From: Rhynchopus sp. YZ270_cl-10
Taxonomy: Eukaryota; Euglenozoa; Diplonemea; Diplonemida; Diplonemidae
Length of the DNA: 64,000 bases
NCBI GenBank assembly: GCA_964035575.1
Contig: OZ037912.1
Location: forward strand, 806,001 to 870,000
Reading direction: 5' to 3'
Shown here: one piece after another, positions 1 through 10,545 of the stretch
How the letters are laid out: each line of letters opens with the position of its first letter
Numbering within the stretch: the first letter of the stretch is position 1
Program-made: the position numbers and the translations under genes
The notes under the pieces: generated by a model
What the model saw: the letters and a program-made list of their open reading frames with translations, nothing else
What the model was told of the DNA's origin: nothing
Databases searched by the model: none

Positions 1-2
1 TT

Positions 3-1199
3 GATCTCAACAATTTGCTTGGCTTCGGAACCCACGGGAAGGTCTACGGTGGGGTTCTTCAAGGGGTCTTTGGTGAGGCAGGGATTCCTACCAAACGGAA
101 TGTCGCGGTTAAGAAGGTGTCAATTCCCGAAACCCAACCTGGAGCACAACGCAAGACACGAACCCGCGAAGAGCAACTCAAGGACGAGCTTTCCATCTGG
201 CAGCGTCTCACCTCATTGTGCGGTACCGGAGCAGGGGGGCACATCGTCAGATTCTACGGCAGTACATATAACCCTACGTCACGTGAACATAGCTTGGTGA
301 TGGAGCACTGCAGGTTTGGTTCGATCCGGGATTTGTTAAACCGGTTGTGGTATGCGCAAGATAAGAATGGACACAGAGAGGCGCAGCGATCGGTCTCCGC
401 GTCGTCCTCTGCTTCGACGGTGCGGGTATTCAAAAGAAGTGGCGGGATTTCAAAAGGTGCGTTAGAGGAATTGTATACGCTAACCAGCCAGGATTCGTTG
501 TCGGCATCGACTTCGCAGGCGATGACAGGGAATGGAGGGGGGAGTCGTGGGGTGGGGAAGGGCTTTTCGGAGGCCTCCTTCGCGTCCTCATCTCTGTCCT
601 CGTCGTCGTCGTCGGAAACGAATGAATTGGTGTCGCAGCTGTCCTCCGGAATCACCCCTCTCTCTGGAAAGCAAAGAACCGTCCCTACCCTCCCAATCCG
701 TTGCGCAGGGAGAATTGCGAGGCACGTTCTCTCAGGGCTTGCCTTCCTGCATGCACAAAGAGTCATTCATCGGGATGTGAAAACGTCGAATATTTTGTTA
801 GGAGGCGATGGGTTTGTGAAGCTCTGTGATTTTGGGGTGTCCGCGGTGTGTGGGGAAGGGGAGTTGCGGACAACCTGTGTGGGGACGCCGGGGTACCTCC
901 CGCCGGAGGTGATTCAGGGGCAGGCGTATGGGTTCTCTGCAGATGTGTGGTCCTTTGCGTGCACGGTCGTGGAAATGGTGAGTGGTTCGCGTCCGTATCA
1001 TAACCTAGAATGTGGGGCGGTGATCCTTCGTACTGTGGAAGACGCCTGTCCGCCGCTAGACGGCTGCGATGACCCTCACCTCACAGCCATGCTCCGACAG
1101 TGCTTCAATAAGAACGTCGCGGAGAGGCCCACACCGCAACAGCTTCTCTCCGAAAATGGATTCGTACACCAAGGTACTGGAGGGTTGTTTGAAATGTGA
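3..1199 (+). CDS. STE/MAP3K-like protein kinase, 5' end missing
   Basis: The reading frame is open from base 3, so the start lies upstream of the window; about 398 residues are visible. It opens inside the glycine-rich loop (GFGTHGKVYGG). The ATP-binding lysine is in VAVKK (near base 111), the catalytic loop reads HRDVKTSNILL, and DFG and a GTPGYLPPE activation/APE segment follow. All residues for catalysis are present, so an active Ser/Thr kinase is expected. The WSFACTVVEM and PYHN pattern of the C-lobe fits the STE11/STE20 group. A Ser/Thr-rich insert of about 110 residues lies between the N-lobe and the HRD loop, longer than is usual there. The stop TGA is followed at once by a 12-A run. 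Group assignment is from motif style only; substrate unknown. Confidence 0.85.
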   Translation, partial: DLNNLLGFGTHGKVYGGVLQGVFGEAGIPTKRNVAVKKVSIPETQPGAQRKTRTREEQLKDELSIWQRLTSLCGTGAGGHIVRFYGSTYNPTSREHSLVMEHCRFGSIRDLLNRLWYAQDKNGHREAQRSVSASSSASTVRVFKRSGGISKGALEELYTLTSQDSLSASTSQAMTGNGGGSRGVGKGFSEASFASSSLSSSSSSETNELVSQLSSGITPLSGKQRTVPTLPIRCAGRIARHVLSGLAFLHAQRVIHRDVKTSNILLGGDGFVKLCDFGVSAVCGEGELRTTCVGTPGYLPPEVIQGQAYGFSADVWSFACTVVEMVSGSRPYHNLECGAVILRTVEDACPPLDGCDDPHLTAMLRQCFNKNVAERPTPQQLLSENGFVHQGTGGLFEM

Positions 1200-2140
1200 A
1201 AAAAAAAAAAAATGGGGGATTTTACAAAAGATGTCCAGGGTAGAGGAGGGAGGAGGGAGAGGAGGGGGGGAAATGAAGCCGCTTTGGTAATATTTTTGTC
1301 AAATAATATTATCATTGTAAAAACCACAGTGCGCAAGGTCGTGGAGGGGTAGCTGATTTCTTTTTTTTTAAATCAGTGAGAGAAAGAAATTATGTGTCAT
1401 TTCTTGAGGTTCGATGAACCCGAGAACTGACAGTCGATTTCCTTTTTTTGTCCTGGAGTAGTGTGTCTTATTCAAGCGATATTTTATTGTCTTTTTTCTT
1501 TTTTTTCTTTTCACGTTTGACACCACTGAAGGTTTCAAGGCGATTAACGAGGCACTACGAGGCTTTGGTCTTAGGTCATACCGTAAAACAATACAATCTG
1601 GAACCACATACTGTACCACGCTTCCCAAATTGTGGCCAAAAAAAATCCAGTTATTTTTTTGTGACAACTGCCTTGCAAAGGTTGTAGGGGAGGAAATGAA
1701 AACATATCTGAGTTGTGCCCGATTTTTTTTGGTGTGAGCGATGTAAACACGACACAACTTATCCACAGAAAAGTTTTTGATTTTGTCCCTACACACTCCA
1801 CAAAAATCCGGTGCGATCAACGAAAAATTCTTTTTCTGATTTCGTTTCTTCTTTATCAGACTAGCTTAAACTCAGATAACAGTTTTTATTTTTGGTTTCA
1901 GTGCAAAGGGGGGGGGTAGGGGGGTCCGTCCGGCTGTTTTTGCTGTCCCAAACCACTTTTTTTTGTAAAAACCCGCGAAAAACCCGAAAAAACACCCCAA
2001 AACACCCCCAAACCCCCAAAAAATCACCCAAAACCACGAAAAACACACTTTTGAGCACTATTTCGTACTTTTTTCTGATTTTTTTGGTGTTTTTTCCGGC
2101 TTTTTCAGCTTTTTTCCTGGAAATATACCCCTTAATATTG
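1200..2140. other. Gene-free AT-rich spacer
   Basis: Homopolymer-rich 3' spacer of the kinase gene. I see no coding pattern on either strand; short open frames here are low complexity. Confidence 0.5.
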
Positions 2141-2149
2141 CCTATAGAA

Positions 2150-2570
2150 TCCCTGTACTGCTCACTGAGACAGCATAGCGACCAGAGGCTCCTTATTCAT
2201 CGTACCGGTGTCTTCGCCGTCAAGGGGTGCACAATCTGCCGCAAATTCCCGCAACTCTGTCTTTGTGAAGAGATGAAGCACTTTAGTGTTGTACTTTTCA
2301 AGTTGCTACTTCTGGGTGCTTTGCATGGACCTGCCTTTGTGGTGCGCTTTGGTGTGTGCTGCGGTAAGTTCTTCCCTTGAGAGAGACGGAGCCCAACCTA
2401 GACTGTAGAGGATGTCTAGGTTCCAGCGACAGTGAGTCGGTGTTGTCGGGGAGCTGGCTCCTTTCGTGGTGGCTTGCAACTTGGTCAAGGACACCGACAA
2501 CGGATTCGCACGAATCATTGGTCATAGGAGGAGGCAAGGAAGGCTTTACTGCACTTAGACACAGGGTACG
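2150..2570 (-). pseudogene. Degraded coding relic, unknown protein
   Basis: Read on the minus strand this block has protein-like composition: an upstream stretch around MTNDSCESVVGVLDQ and a C-terminal stretch around FTKTELREFAADCAPLDG ending MNKEPLVAMLSQ and a stop near 2160. The stretches are not in one uninterrupted frame, and the flanks are repeat-rich, so I read it as the broken tail of a gene. The ELR/LV spacing is faintly SAP-like, which is not enough for a call. A mobile-element origin is possible. Confidence 0.3.
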
Positions 2571-2744
2571 TTGTCATTTTCAGGGACCAAAAAGCCCCAG
2601 TAAGTGTTGCAAGTACGATTTTCCACAGCTCGGGAGGGCTGTCAGGCAGTTCAGAGGGATTTCGACACTTCTGCGACTGCCTGAACACGCCTTTTAGGGT
2701 TTTTATTTTGGGTGCGAAATACGTCAAAAGGATGGGGGGAAATA

Positions 2745-2930
2745 CCGTTATTTTAAGCGTTGCAGACACAAAAACACCCTCAAAAACCCCCCAGGGACCC
2801 CAAAAAGCTGCAAAATCCACACATTTCCACCTCGGGACCTCATTGGAGGTGGACTGAGGTGGTTTTTTGGTGTTTTGAATGAATTGGTATTATTTTTTTT
2901 TGGTAAATAAGTGGTCTTCTGCTAGGCGTT
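2745..2930. repeat. Degenerate tandem unit, copy 1
   Basis: About 185 bp containing TTTTAAGCGTT, a block like GGGACCCCAAAAAGCTG, then TTTCCACC and TTTTTTGGTAA. The same order of blocks recurs about 380 bp downstream (3124-3312). Confidence 0.6.
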
Positions 2931-3123
2931 GCATAGCCGTTGCTTAAGTGTTGCATAAGTGTTGCATGGCCTATAAAACCCTCCCAAGTGCTCGAAATGC
3001 TATTTTTCACCCTACATGGGGTCTGGGGGACATTTTCCTGGGTATTTGGACACCATTCCGACTACCTTGGCACTTTTTTGGGGGTTTTCAGGTACAAAAA
3101 AAGTCAAAAAAGTGACTAAAAAA

Positions 3124-3312
3124 AGGGTACTTTTAAGCGTTTGGGGCACACACACCCACTGCAAAATGCATCTGGGGCCCCCACAGGACCCCTAAAAGCT
3201 GTAAAAACCATATATTTCCACCCTGGGACCCCACCGGATGTGGACCGAGGTGTTTTTTGGGTGTTTAGAAGGAATTTTGTCTGACTAGAAAATTTTTTTG
3301 GTAAGTGTTGCA
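3124..3312. repeat. Degenerate tandem unit, copy 2
   Basis: Second copy of the 2745-2930 unit, with ACCCCTAAAAGCTG, TTTCCACCCTGGGACCCC and TTTTTTTGGTAAGTG in the same order. The copies differ by substitutions and small indels. Confidence 0.6.
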
Positions 3313-3763
3313 TTTTGGCCATCTTGGTGACGATCTGGTGACGCCATTTTTGGAGATTTTTCACAAAAAATCGATTTTTTTTAACCAGGAAAGTCTCTGT
3401 AGAGGTTGTCAGGTGGTTTAATGGGATATTTGGGTGATCCCCAGGGCGATTTGCGGCCAGGTACGACCTTTTTAGTGGATTTCTTCACCTAAATTTCAAA
3501 AAAATGGGTTTGGGACAGCAAATCCTTAAGGAATTCCTTCTACGTGGACCCCCCTAAAGGGGGGGGGGGGGGGGGGTTTTTTTTTTACCAGAAATTTTTG
3601 TTTTACGGTATTACAAGATTTTCTGGCTCTTTATTTTGTGGGGGGGAACGTTGATATTTCGAATTATTCGAGTGGTATTGTAGCGATGATGGCATTTTTG
3701 CGTGATGGTTCTTTCGGTGGCCAAGCGCAAGGCTTGGGTTCAGCTCACAAAAAAAAAACACAC

Positions 3764-3834
3764 GGTGGAGATTGCACAACTGTGGCAACACAACCGAGGC
3801 AAACTACACTACTCCAACAATTTATCAGAAAAAA
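3764..3834 (+). repeat. Family A retroposon-like repeat
   Basis: Seven copies of this family occur in the window. The consensus starts GTGGAGATTGCACAAC, continues TGTGGCAACACAACCGAGGC and ends CTCCAACAATTTATC followed by an A run. The body is about 65 bp. The A tail and the 27-bp target duplication of the 43.9-kb copy indicate RNA-mediated insertion. In this copy the A run is short and followed by a different downstream sequence. Confidence 0.75.
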
Positions 3835-4575
3835 TTTCTCTTTTCTTTATTACGTAAAGGCAAAAAGGCTCACCACTACTTACCTACATAGTCGTTGCTG
3901 TTACACACCCGTCCTCTTACTCTGCTCCTAATTATTTCTATTTTGTTTTTTTTGTTCTTTTTTTGTTTTCTTTTTTTTTTTGTTTTTGTTTTTCGATTCA
4001 AGGCAATTTCGTCGCTTTACAGCCACAAGGTGTCTTGAAACCGATGATTCCTTTTTATATTTTTCTTTTTTTGTTTGAGCGCCCAAACACAGACCCTCCC
4101 CCAGGGTCCTAGGTATAGTATACGGAAAATGTGTAACACATTTTCCGTTAATTCCGGTTTTTTTTTTTTTTGGGGGGGTATTTCTTTTTTTTTTGGGGGT
4201 CCCCCAAAAAACAATCCCAGAAACCGTGGGCCCTCCTACACTTACTCACAACAGAATTTTTTGCTGCCCAAAAAAATCTCAATTTCCCATACGAAAATGC
4301 TCGCATTCAGAAGGAAGGAAGCATGCATCATGGCGAAAGAAAAAAAAGTAGCGTACCGTGCGCCTGCGGCGCAAGCTTACAACAACCCTTCCCATGACAT
4401 AGTTTGGCTGTAAAAAAAGTGCAATTTTAAACGTATTTTTTGGAAATGTTGCGTACCGTGGCTTCGCCAGGAACTTGGGCGAACCTGTATAGGCCCCCTG
4501 CTCCTGAATAAAGAATACAAAGTGTATCTTTGTGTCGCTTTTCTAGTCGACTGTCACAGATCATCATCATCATCA

Positions 4576-4686
4576 TCACCATAGGTGAGGTTCGGGTGCA
4601 CGATTCTTTCGTGCCACACATTCTTGGATGATCACCCCTAGGAGATTGTCCGGCAGTTCGTTGGGAATCGGGTTATCCCTCTCCAT
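4576..4686 (-). pseudogene. Short coding relic (37 codons)
   Basis: A minus-strand stretch with normal protein composition (MERDNPIPNELPDNLLGVII..., ending APEPHLW then stop). It is too short and isolated for a gene, and GTGG-type repeats flank it. Possibly the 3' end of a decayed gene or transposon frame. Confidence 0.25.
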
Positions 4687-4888
4687 TATGCGAAGGATGT
4701 CCTCGACTTGACATTACGTATGGGTAGCATCAATTTTTTGGGGCTGTTGTGGGGTAGGAATTTTCCGCGCGCAGCGCGGAAATTTTTTTTCAAAACACAT
4801 TTTCCGTTTCCCTTTTTTTTTTTTTGGACCTAGAACCCTGCCTCCCCGATCTCTTTTTTTTTTTTTTTTTTTTTTTTGCATTTTGTTT

Positions 4889-5529
4889 CAGGGTATTAGG
4901 GTGAAAATCCAAAAATCCGGAAAAAACTGGTTTTTCTGGTTTTCTCTCCTGGGTGGCGAAAACTAGTTTTTCCGGCGAAAACCTCCACCGTTGACGGACA
5001 CAGTCACCTTTTTCGGGTTTTTCGGGGGTGGGGTCAGTGTCTCATCCAGGAATCCAGATTTCAAGATTGGGGAGGTCAGCTTGTTTTTTGCTCAAAATAT
5101 TTTTCGGCGCTGCTGACCATTGGGAACATAGGGACGGTATTTTTTTTTTGCGGAGCAAAAAAATAATATAAAATGGCGCCGCAGGCGAAAAATTTTGAGG
5201 GTACGGTGTAAAAATGTAGCTTTTTACACCACAGAGCAACTCAACGAACCCTTTTTTGCGGAGCAAAAAATGAAAAATGGCGCCGCAGGCAAAAAAAATC
5301 AAGGAACAGCCATTTCCCAAAGGCACTCCCATGGTTCAACCACGGTTCTACCAGGCGGGGGAAAAATGCGGGGGAAAAAATTGAGTCCACCCTAATCTGG
5401 GGACGACATTTACAGAAAGGCCTGGTGAAAAGTGTCTCCAGATTTCTCTGTTTTTTTTTTTTTTTTGAAAACCAGTTTTTGGAAAAACTGGTTTTCAAAA
5501 CCAGTTTTTTTAACCACCCTAATACCCTG
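4889..5529. mobile_element. Non-autonomous hAT-like transposon 1
   Basis: The ends are 15-bp terminal inverted repeats, CAGGGTATTAGGGTG at the left and its complement at the right. The element is flanked by a perfect 8-bp direct duplication TTTTGTTT (4881-4888 and 5530-5537). CAGGG termini with an 8-bp duplication are hallmarks of the hAT superfamily. There is no transposase frame in its 641 bp. Subterminal CAAAACTGG/CCAGTTTT-type inverted blocks lie inside both ends. The interior carries two GGAGCAAAAAA / GGCGCCGCAGGC blocks that recur in the second hAT-like element at 38.4-39.2 kb. Confidence 0.85.
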
Positions 5530-6196
5530 TTTTGTTTTTCTCCATGGTTTTAGAACGTAAACAAAGTATTTATGTCAAATTAATGGGGGGGAAACATATC
5601 TGCCGCACTCTGGAGGGTGTATGGGAAAACAAAGGATCCGCAAATTTTTTGACAATATTTTCAAAAAAAAAAAAGCAAAATATATGCACCCTTTCACATC
5701 GTGGAGGAGGGGCTGATGATAAAAGGAAAGCGAAAAAAAACGAAATCAAACAAACCACACATCCCAAATAACTCTCTAACCTTCTCAGATCACAAAACTG
5801 CCGCCATCTGCACAGCCACGGGTTGTTTCTTTGTATTTTATTTATTTTTTTTGACAATGGGTTTCTGTCCCGTTGGCTCTGCTCGTCTTTTCATTCCCTG
5901 ATTTTTTTCCCTTTACCGTGCATATTTTTGCTGATTTTTTTTTTTTACACTGTGTCCTGAGTTTTTGTCCACACGGTAAATAATTACCTACTCCACAAAA
6001 TAAATCGAGCAAAAATATTGTGAACTCAGCGGAGCACGGTTTTAACCAAAAACAACCTTTTTTTTTTGTCTTTCTCTTTTTTACCCATTTTTCTTTCTAA
6101 AAGATGCTAACTCCTTGTACTTTTTTGGGTGTTTTTTTTGTTTCTTCGAAATGGGTATTTTGGTGAGGGGGTGAAAGGATTGGTTTCGGCAACCTC

Positions 6197-6492
6197 ACAC
6201 GACGGTGAAGTATAGTACATTACAAGTGAAGTTCCTAGTCACGTCACAAGTGAAAAACCGTTACAAGTGGGTTACAAGTGAGTTACAAGTGGGTTACATG
6301 TACCACATGTAAGTTACATGTACCACCACCTGATTTTGCCTGAAATTAGGTGAAGTTCAGTGGTTTTTGGTGGTGGTACATGTAACCCACTTGTAACGTT
6401 ACAAGCGAGTTACAAGTGGGTTACATGTTACAAAAGTTACATGTAACTCCACTTGTAACCCCACTTGTAACACCCGTTACTTCACCGTCGTG
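6197..6492. mobile_element. TIR element with GTTACAAGTG palindromic array
   Basis: Terminal inverted repeats CACGACGGTGAAGTA and TACTTCACCGTCGTG enclose about 295 bp. The interior is largely copies of GTTACAAGTG and its complement CACTTGTAAC, including the perfect palindrome CTTGTAACGTTACAAG. The centre carries ACCTGATTTTGCCTGAAATT, a motif also seen at the ends of the 44.6-kb element. The flanks AACCTC and CACCTC could be a diverged 6-bp duplication. No coding capacity. Confidence 0.75.
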
Positions 6493-6647
6493 CACCTCCC
6501 CTGCTAGGGGTGGGGGGTCAAATAAGGTGTACAAAACAGGCCTTTTTTAGATTTACATTTTTTGGCCATCCTAAATGCATCCGTGACCCCCAAAAACCCA
6601 CAAAAGTCCCGAATTTCAGGGTTTTTTTGATCTCTGAGGTGGTGCTT

Positions 6648-6712
6648 TTCACCCAGGGCTGGCATCGTACGCCAGTCGGAGGTGCCTGCATCAATAACCA
6701 TCATTTTTTTTG
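6648..6712 (+). repeat. Family F repeat, copy 1
   Basis: Three copies occur (also near 18.17 and 35.31 kb). The shared order is TCACCCAGGGCTGGCATC, then CAGTCGGAGGTGCCTGCATC, then an ATAACYATYATTTTT-like tail. GCTGGC and GCCAGTC can pair as a small hairpin. Function unknown. Confidence 0.6.
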
Positions 6713-6729
6713 TGAATAACGAATATGAT

Positions 6730-6780
6730 AAAGGTGACTAAGCACGAGAAGGCTTAGGGTCATCTTATAAATTTTTCTTT
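6730..6780 (+). repeat. Family C repeat, copy 1
   Basis: Consensus AAGGTGACTAAGCACGAGAG, GGCTTAGGATCATCTTATAA, then a T-rich run. At least six recognisable copies occur, all on the plus strand of the window and all in spacers. The block can fold weakly around GCTTAGG/CATC. This copy lies 18 bp after the family F repeat. Confidence 0.65.
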
Positions 6781-7305
6781 TGTTTTTTTACTGGCCACCA
6801 CACACCCTGAATATTCTCCTTTCCAAACCCTCCCTTCCCTGCCTTTTTTTTTTGTGTTTCCTCGATATATTTCCCTCCTTTTTTTTAGGGTACAAAAAAT
6901 GCTTGCATCCGTAAACACCTCGAAGCTCAACGCTGATTGAGGCGTCTGCGTTAAAATTCTTTTTTTTTCCCTCCATTATTCTCTGCCTTTCACTCCAACC
7001 CTGTCCCTCTCGTGCTTCTTTGGTGCAGCTGTCATCCTCTCGAATGATGCACCTCAGATACATATTTTCGTTTTTACTTTCCCCCCCCCCCCAATATTTC
7101 CCCTTTTTTCCTCTTTTTGCCCAATCATCGCGGTTCTTCTGAATATCTGCGATATTTGGCTTTCCCTGTCTTGCGCCCCCTCCCTTAAAATACTCCCTTT
7201 GTGAGGTGACTGAGCCCGAGCTCGGATGCATCTTTATTGACATTTTCTATTTGTTATTTTCATTTTTATTTTTTTGAGGGAGCGAACCACAAAAAAAAAA
7301 CATTT

Positions 7306-7345
7306 ATCTGGAGCACATCCTTGGGTGACTACACTAATACATCCA
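7306..7345 (+). repeat. Family B repeat, truncated copy
   Basis: Matches the family B core (TGGAGCACATCCTTGGGTG, ACTACACTAATACA) but lacks the usual TTTTCAAAAAA tail. Confidence 0.5.
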
Positions 7346-7479
7346 TATTCCTGCCTGTAATGATTAATGAGAAGATGCAAAAAATATCCTCATTTTGGCT
7401 GCCTTAAGGAATAATTCCGCCCGTAACAACTTACTCTTTCCAAAATGGAGGATGTGCGGCTGTGTTTGAAAAAAAAGTT

Positions 7480-7915
7480 GTGGATGGTTCCTAAGAATGG
7501 AACATCACCTAGTGTGTGTATGTGTTTGCTATAAGGGTGTGGGTTATTCTCTGGTATTTGGAGTATAGCCCACTGTGTGTGTTGTTTGAAAGCAAATGTG
7601 GATACAGTGGTTAAACAAAAGTTACGCCTAAACTAAAGGCGGAATTGAAATCGATGGCGGAAATTACTTTAGGTGGAATTTTTCTTGGGCGGAATTTTTG
7701 TTTAACCACTGTAGTTCCTAAAGAGTAGAACGTTGCCAATAGTGTGTGTATGTGTTATCTTTAGATGTGGGGTTATTGCAATTCCCTAGTATTTGGAATA
7801 TAGCCCACTGTGTGTGTTGTGTGCAGTTCTGTGGGGTTTATGATCGTACTCCTAGTGGTCACATAACGCACTTCCAGTGCCTTACAGTGCTGCTATATGG
7901 GGAGTTCTGAAGAGA
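7480..7915 (+). repeat. Tandem TGTGTGTG-type repeat, interrupted by a MITE
   Basis: Units near 7487, 7716 and 7898 each hold GTTCCTAARRAGTRGAAC, then TAGTGTGTGTATGTG. The first two also share TATTTGGARTATAGCCCACT. The first unit is interrupted by the 107-bp inverted-repeat element at 7605-7711. Confidence 0.6.
7605..7711. mobile_element. Mariner-like MITE (CAGTGGTTAAAC)
   Basis: Inverted ends CAGTGGTTAAACAAAA and TTTTGTTTAACCACTG, flanked on both sides by TA (7603-7604 and 7712-7713). TA duplication and CAGT termini fit Tc1/mariner-type MITEs. The 107-bp interior has GGCGGAATT repeats and no frame. It sits inside a copy of the TGTGTGTG tandem repeat. Confidence 0.75.
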
Positions 7916-8803
7916 TGGAACCTAGCACATAGTGTGTTTGTATGTGCACACGTGTCTACTGTACTGAGGACGTTGTGTGGTTGATTGGATACGAGAGATC
8001 GGGTGTTCGAAGTACACCTTTTTCGCAAGACTTTGCAAAACACGATTACCGTGAAAAAAAAAATTATCCCCCTTTTTTTTAGATGACTCAACACGAGACG
8101 TGAGGATCATCTCACGAAGCCTACATCGTTGTCCAGCTCCCTTTTTTCCGTTTTTTATTTTTTTTGCGACACCGCAAAAAAAAAAAAAAAATCCCCAACT
8201 CACGAAGGCAAACAAATGGAAACTTCATTTTATTCGCAAAGACATCCTTCCCTCCCCCTTTCCCCAGCCACTGTTTTTGAACACACAAATGCAAAAAAAA
8301 AGACCACCCCAGTTATACGTTTAGTAGAGACGCCCCACACACCTCATCACGGACTGCTCCCACGGGATCATGCAGCAACGGCACCATTTTTCATTAGCCT
8401 TTCTGCGGCATAGCTGTTATTAGTGATCGTCTGCTTCCTCTCTCTTGCAGCTTCCTTCCCTGGGGCCTTCAGAGTACTCACCCCCACGTGTGGAAACTTT
8501 CTGGTAAACCATTACTTCGAAATTTTGCCTCTCAGATCTTTGCACAAACCCCCAAAGAGTTCCGCTCCATCAGGAAAAAAAAAAAAGTCATCCAAATCGG
8601 GTTGTCGCACGGTTTTTAATACCATTTGTGCCCATACCATTTTATGCCCTGTATAGCGCTCTGTGTTCACCCCTCCCTCCTCCTCCCTTCCCCCTCCCCT
8701 CCTCCCCCCACCACACCACCACAGGGGGAAGCAACTCAACACTCTACACCTTTCCCCTCCCTTCTCCCTTCTCCCTTCTCTCTTCTCCCTCCTCCCCTAC
8801 ACA

Positions 8804-9472
8804 ATGGGAGACTATCACCGTGCCCTCATGGACAATATGGATGCAAGCGGTGAGGACGGCTGCCACGTCCGCGAGAAGACATACACCTTGCGTCACTCCA
8901 GCGATACCCCTTCCACCCCCACCCCGGCACCCACTACGACCACTGTGGAACCTATCAGCGAGGAGGAGGCTTTGGCTGGACACTACGCGTCTACAGGGTA
9001 TGGAGAGTATCGGGTGTACGGTCAGATGGATGCGGTGGAAGGTGGGGGGGAAGGTGATGGGGATGTGTCGGAGGCGGCGGCAATGTGTGCGTCGTTGGAG
9101 GGGCTGTTGGGTGAAGGGAAGTTTCGAGGGAGTGATTTGCAGTTGGTGAAGCGCGGGCGGAAGGAGATGGAGGAGCTCAGTGTGTATCTGACGCCCGATG
9201 AAAGGGCGTATTGTGAGCTGTCGGCGGACCCTCCGGCCAGCACCGCGGGGCGGGTCGCTGCAAAGCATGCCATCTGCAAGGCGCTCTCCCTCGCGCTCTC
9301 GTCAAGCTACCGTGATATCGAGGTGCTTGCAGCCTCCACCCAAGCGCCAGCAGTGCTCCTCAGCGGTGATGTCGAAGTCGCGGCGGAAACGGCAGGGCTC
9401 TCTGGAGTAAAGGTTACCATTTCGCACAGTGGTGCTTACGCCATTGCGGCAGCGTGTGGAGTGGAAAAATAG
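8804..9472 (+). CDS. AcpS-type 4'-phosphopantetheinyl transferase with unusual metal site
   Basis: The 222-residue protein has a low-complexity N-terminus (residues 1-100) followed by a holo-ACP-synthase fold: GSDLQLV (Asp111, metal-ligand position), YLTPDERAYC, AGRVAAKHAICKA (150-160), YRDIEVL, APAVLLSG and VTISHSGAYAIAAA (204-216). The family transfers 4'-phosphopantetheine from CoA to acyl carrier proteins. In AcpS enzymes the AAKEA glutamate binds Mg2+; here the codon is CAT, so it reads AAKHA (His155). That may alter metal use or activity. The start is chosen because a long CT tract ends in CCACCACAG at 8724, a good splice-acceptor, and this is the next in-frame ATG that leaves the domain intact. 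Organelle or cytosol is not clear; I see no strong presequence. Confidence 0.75.
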   Translation: MGDYHRALMDNMDASGEDGCHVREKTYTLRHSSDTPSTPTPAPTTTTVEPISEEEALAGHYASTGYGEYRVYGQMDAVEGGGEGDGDVSEAAAMCASLEGLLGEGKFRGSDLQLVKRGRKEMEELSVYLTPDERAYCELSADPPASTAGRVAAKHAICKALSLALSSSYRDIEVLAASTQAPAVLLSGDVEVAAETAGLSGVKVTISHSGAYAIAAACGVEK

Positions 9473-9483
9473 GAGAAAAAAAT

Positions 9484-9550
9484 ATAGTGGAGCACACTCT
9501 AGGGTGGCTACACTAATACAACCAAGATTTCAAAAAACAAAAACAAAAAA
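9484..9550 (+). repeat. Family B retroposon-like repeat
   Basis: Best-preserved copy: TATAGTGGAGCACACTCTAG, GGTGGCTACACTAATACAAC, CAAG, then TTTCAAAAAAC and an A-rich tail. The family body is about 50 bp. It starts 12 bp after the transferase stop codon, so it would be part of that 3' UTR. A reverse-oriented copy with a near-identical core is at 53.1 kb. Confidence 0.7.
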
Positions 9551-10490
9551 AACCAACGTACTTTATTTGTGGGTGCCTCGGTGAAGTGGGGGGTAAAATT
9601 TCATGATAAAAGAACCAAAAAAAAGAACCTATGTCCATCCTTTTGGGTGCTAGGATGAGAATGCAACCAAGTATTTTTTTTTAAAAAAGGTTTACGTGGA
9701 TTGCCCATTCGCGGAGATACACGTTGCCAAAATTTTCAAAAAAAAAAAAAAAAAGAAAAGCACCACGAACAACGGCAACGGGCCAGAACGAAAAAAAAAA
9801 CTCTCCCGCGCACATTTTTGTGGGTAATATTCTGTAGCCACGAGAAATTACCCGGGGAAATAGTAGGATCGAAAACTAGATGATATCATCCGCCAACTGA
9901 TCTTGATAACGAAAACAACAATATTTTTTCGTTGAACACAACCAAATAGGGGTACCAAAATCTCTTTGGCGCAAAGTGACAACGGGAAATACTGTTACAC
10001 GATCTGAACATTGGCTTTCTTTTTGTCTAGTTTCTTTATACACTGCGTGTTAGGAAATATAAAATGAGAACAAAAGGGCAGCAGTCTTCGGACAGGTGAG
10101 TAGCGACACCTCCCTTGCGAGCCGACAGAGGCCAAAGAGCCACTAGGCGATCTTGCGTACAGACCCTATCTAGGTAGGTGACTGTCGCAAATTACTACAA
10201 CAAAAAAAAAAAAAATAGTACCACCGGGTTGAGTGATCTATTACGTTATTCATACCCGTCCCCCTCTATTCCCTATACCCCCCTCTGTGTCTCGTCTGGG
10301 CAGTGGCCCCAAAAAAAAGTCCCAAAAAAAAAAAAACACCTTTTTTTTGTCAAGCTCATGACACCCTTCTGCAGAATCGAGGTAGAGAATTCCCCAACAA
10401 AGTGAAATTGGGCAATAAATACTCCTTATTTCAATCCCAGTACCTGCGTCCAGTGAACGGTGTGGTGTTTTGCACTTTCAACTTCTTTTC
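9551..10490. other. Gene-free spacer
   Basis: A-rich then T/C-rich sequence between the transferase and the phosphomevalonate kinase gene. I see no coding pattern, RNA gene or repeat family beyond homopolymers. Confidence 0.5.
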
Positions 10491-10545
10491 AATCACCCCC
10501 TTCCACCCCAACAGGAAAGGCAACCACCCCCTCAACCCTCACAAC

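Noticed and set aside
1892-2380. 162-codon plus-strand frame
   Set aside because: First half is A/C homopolymer (NPRKTRKNTPKHPQTPKK); the second half is antisense to the better minus-strand relic.
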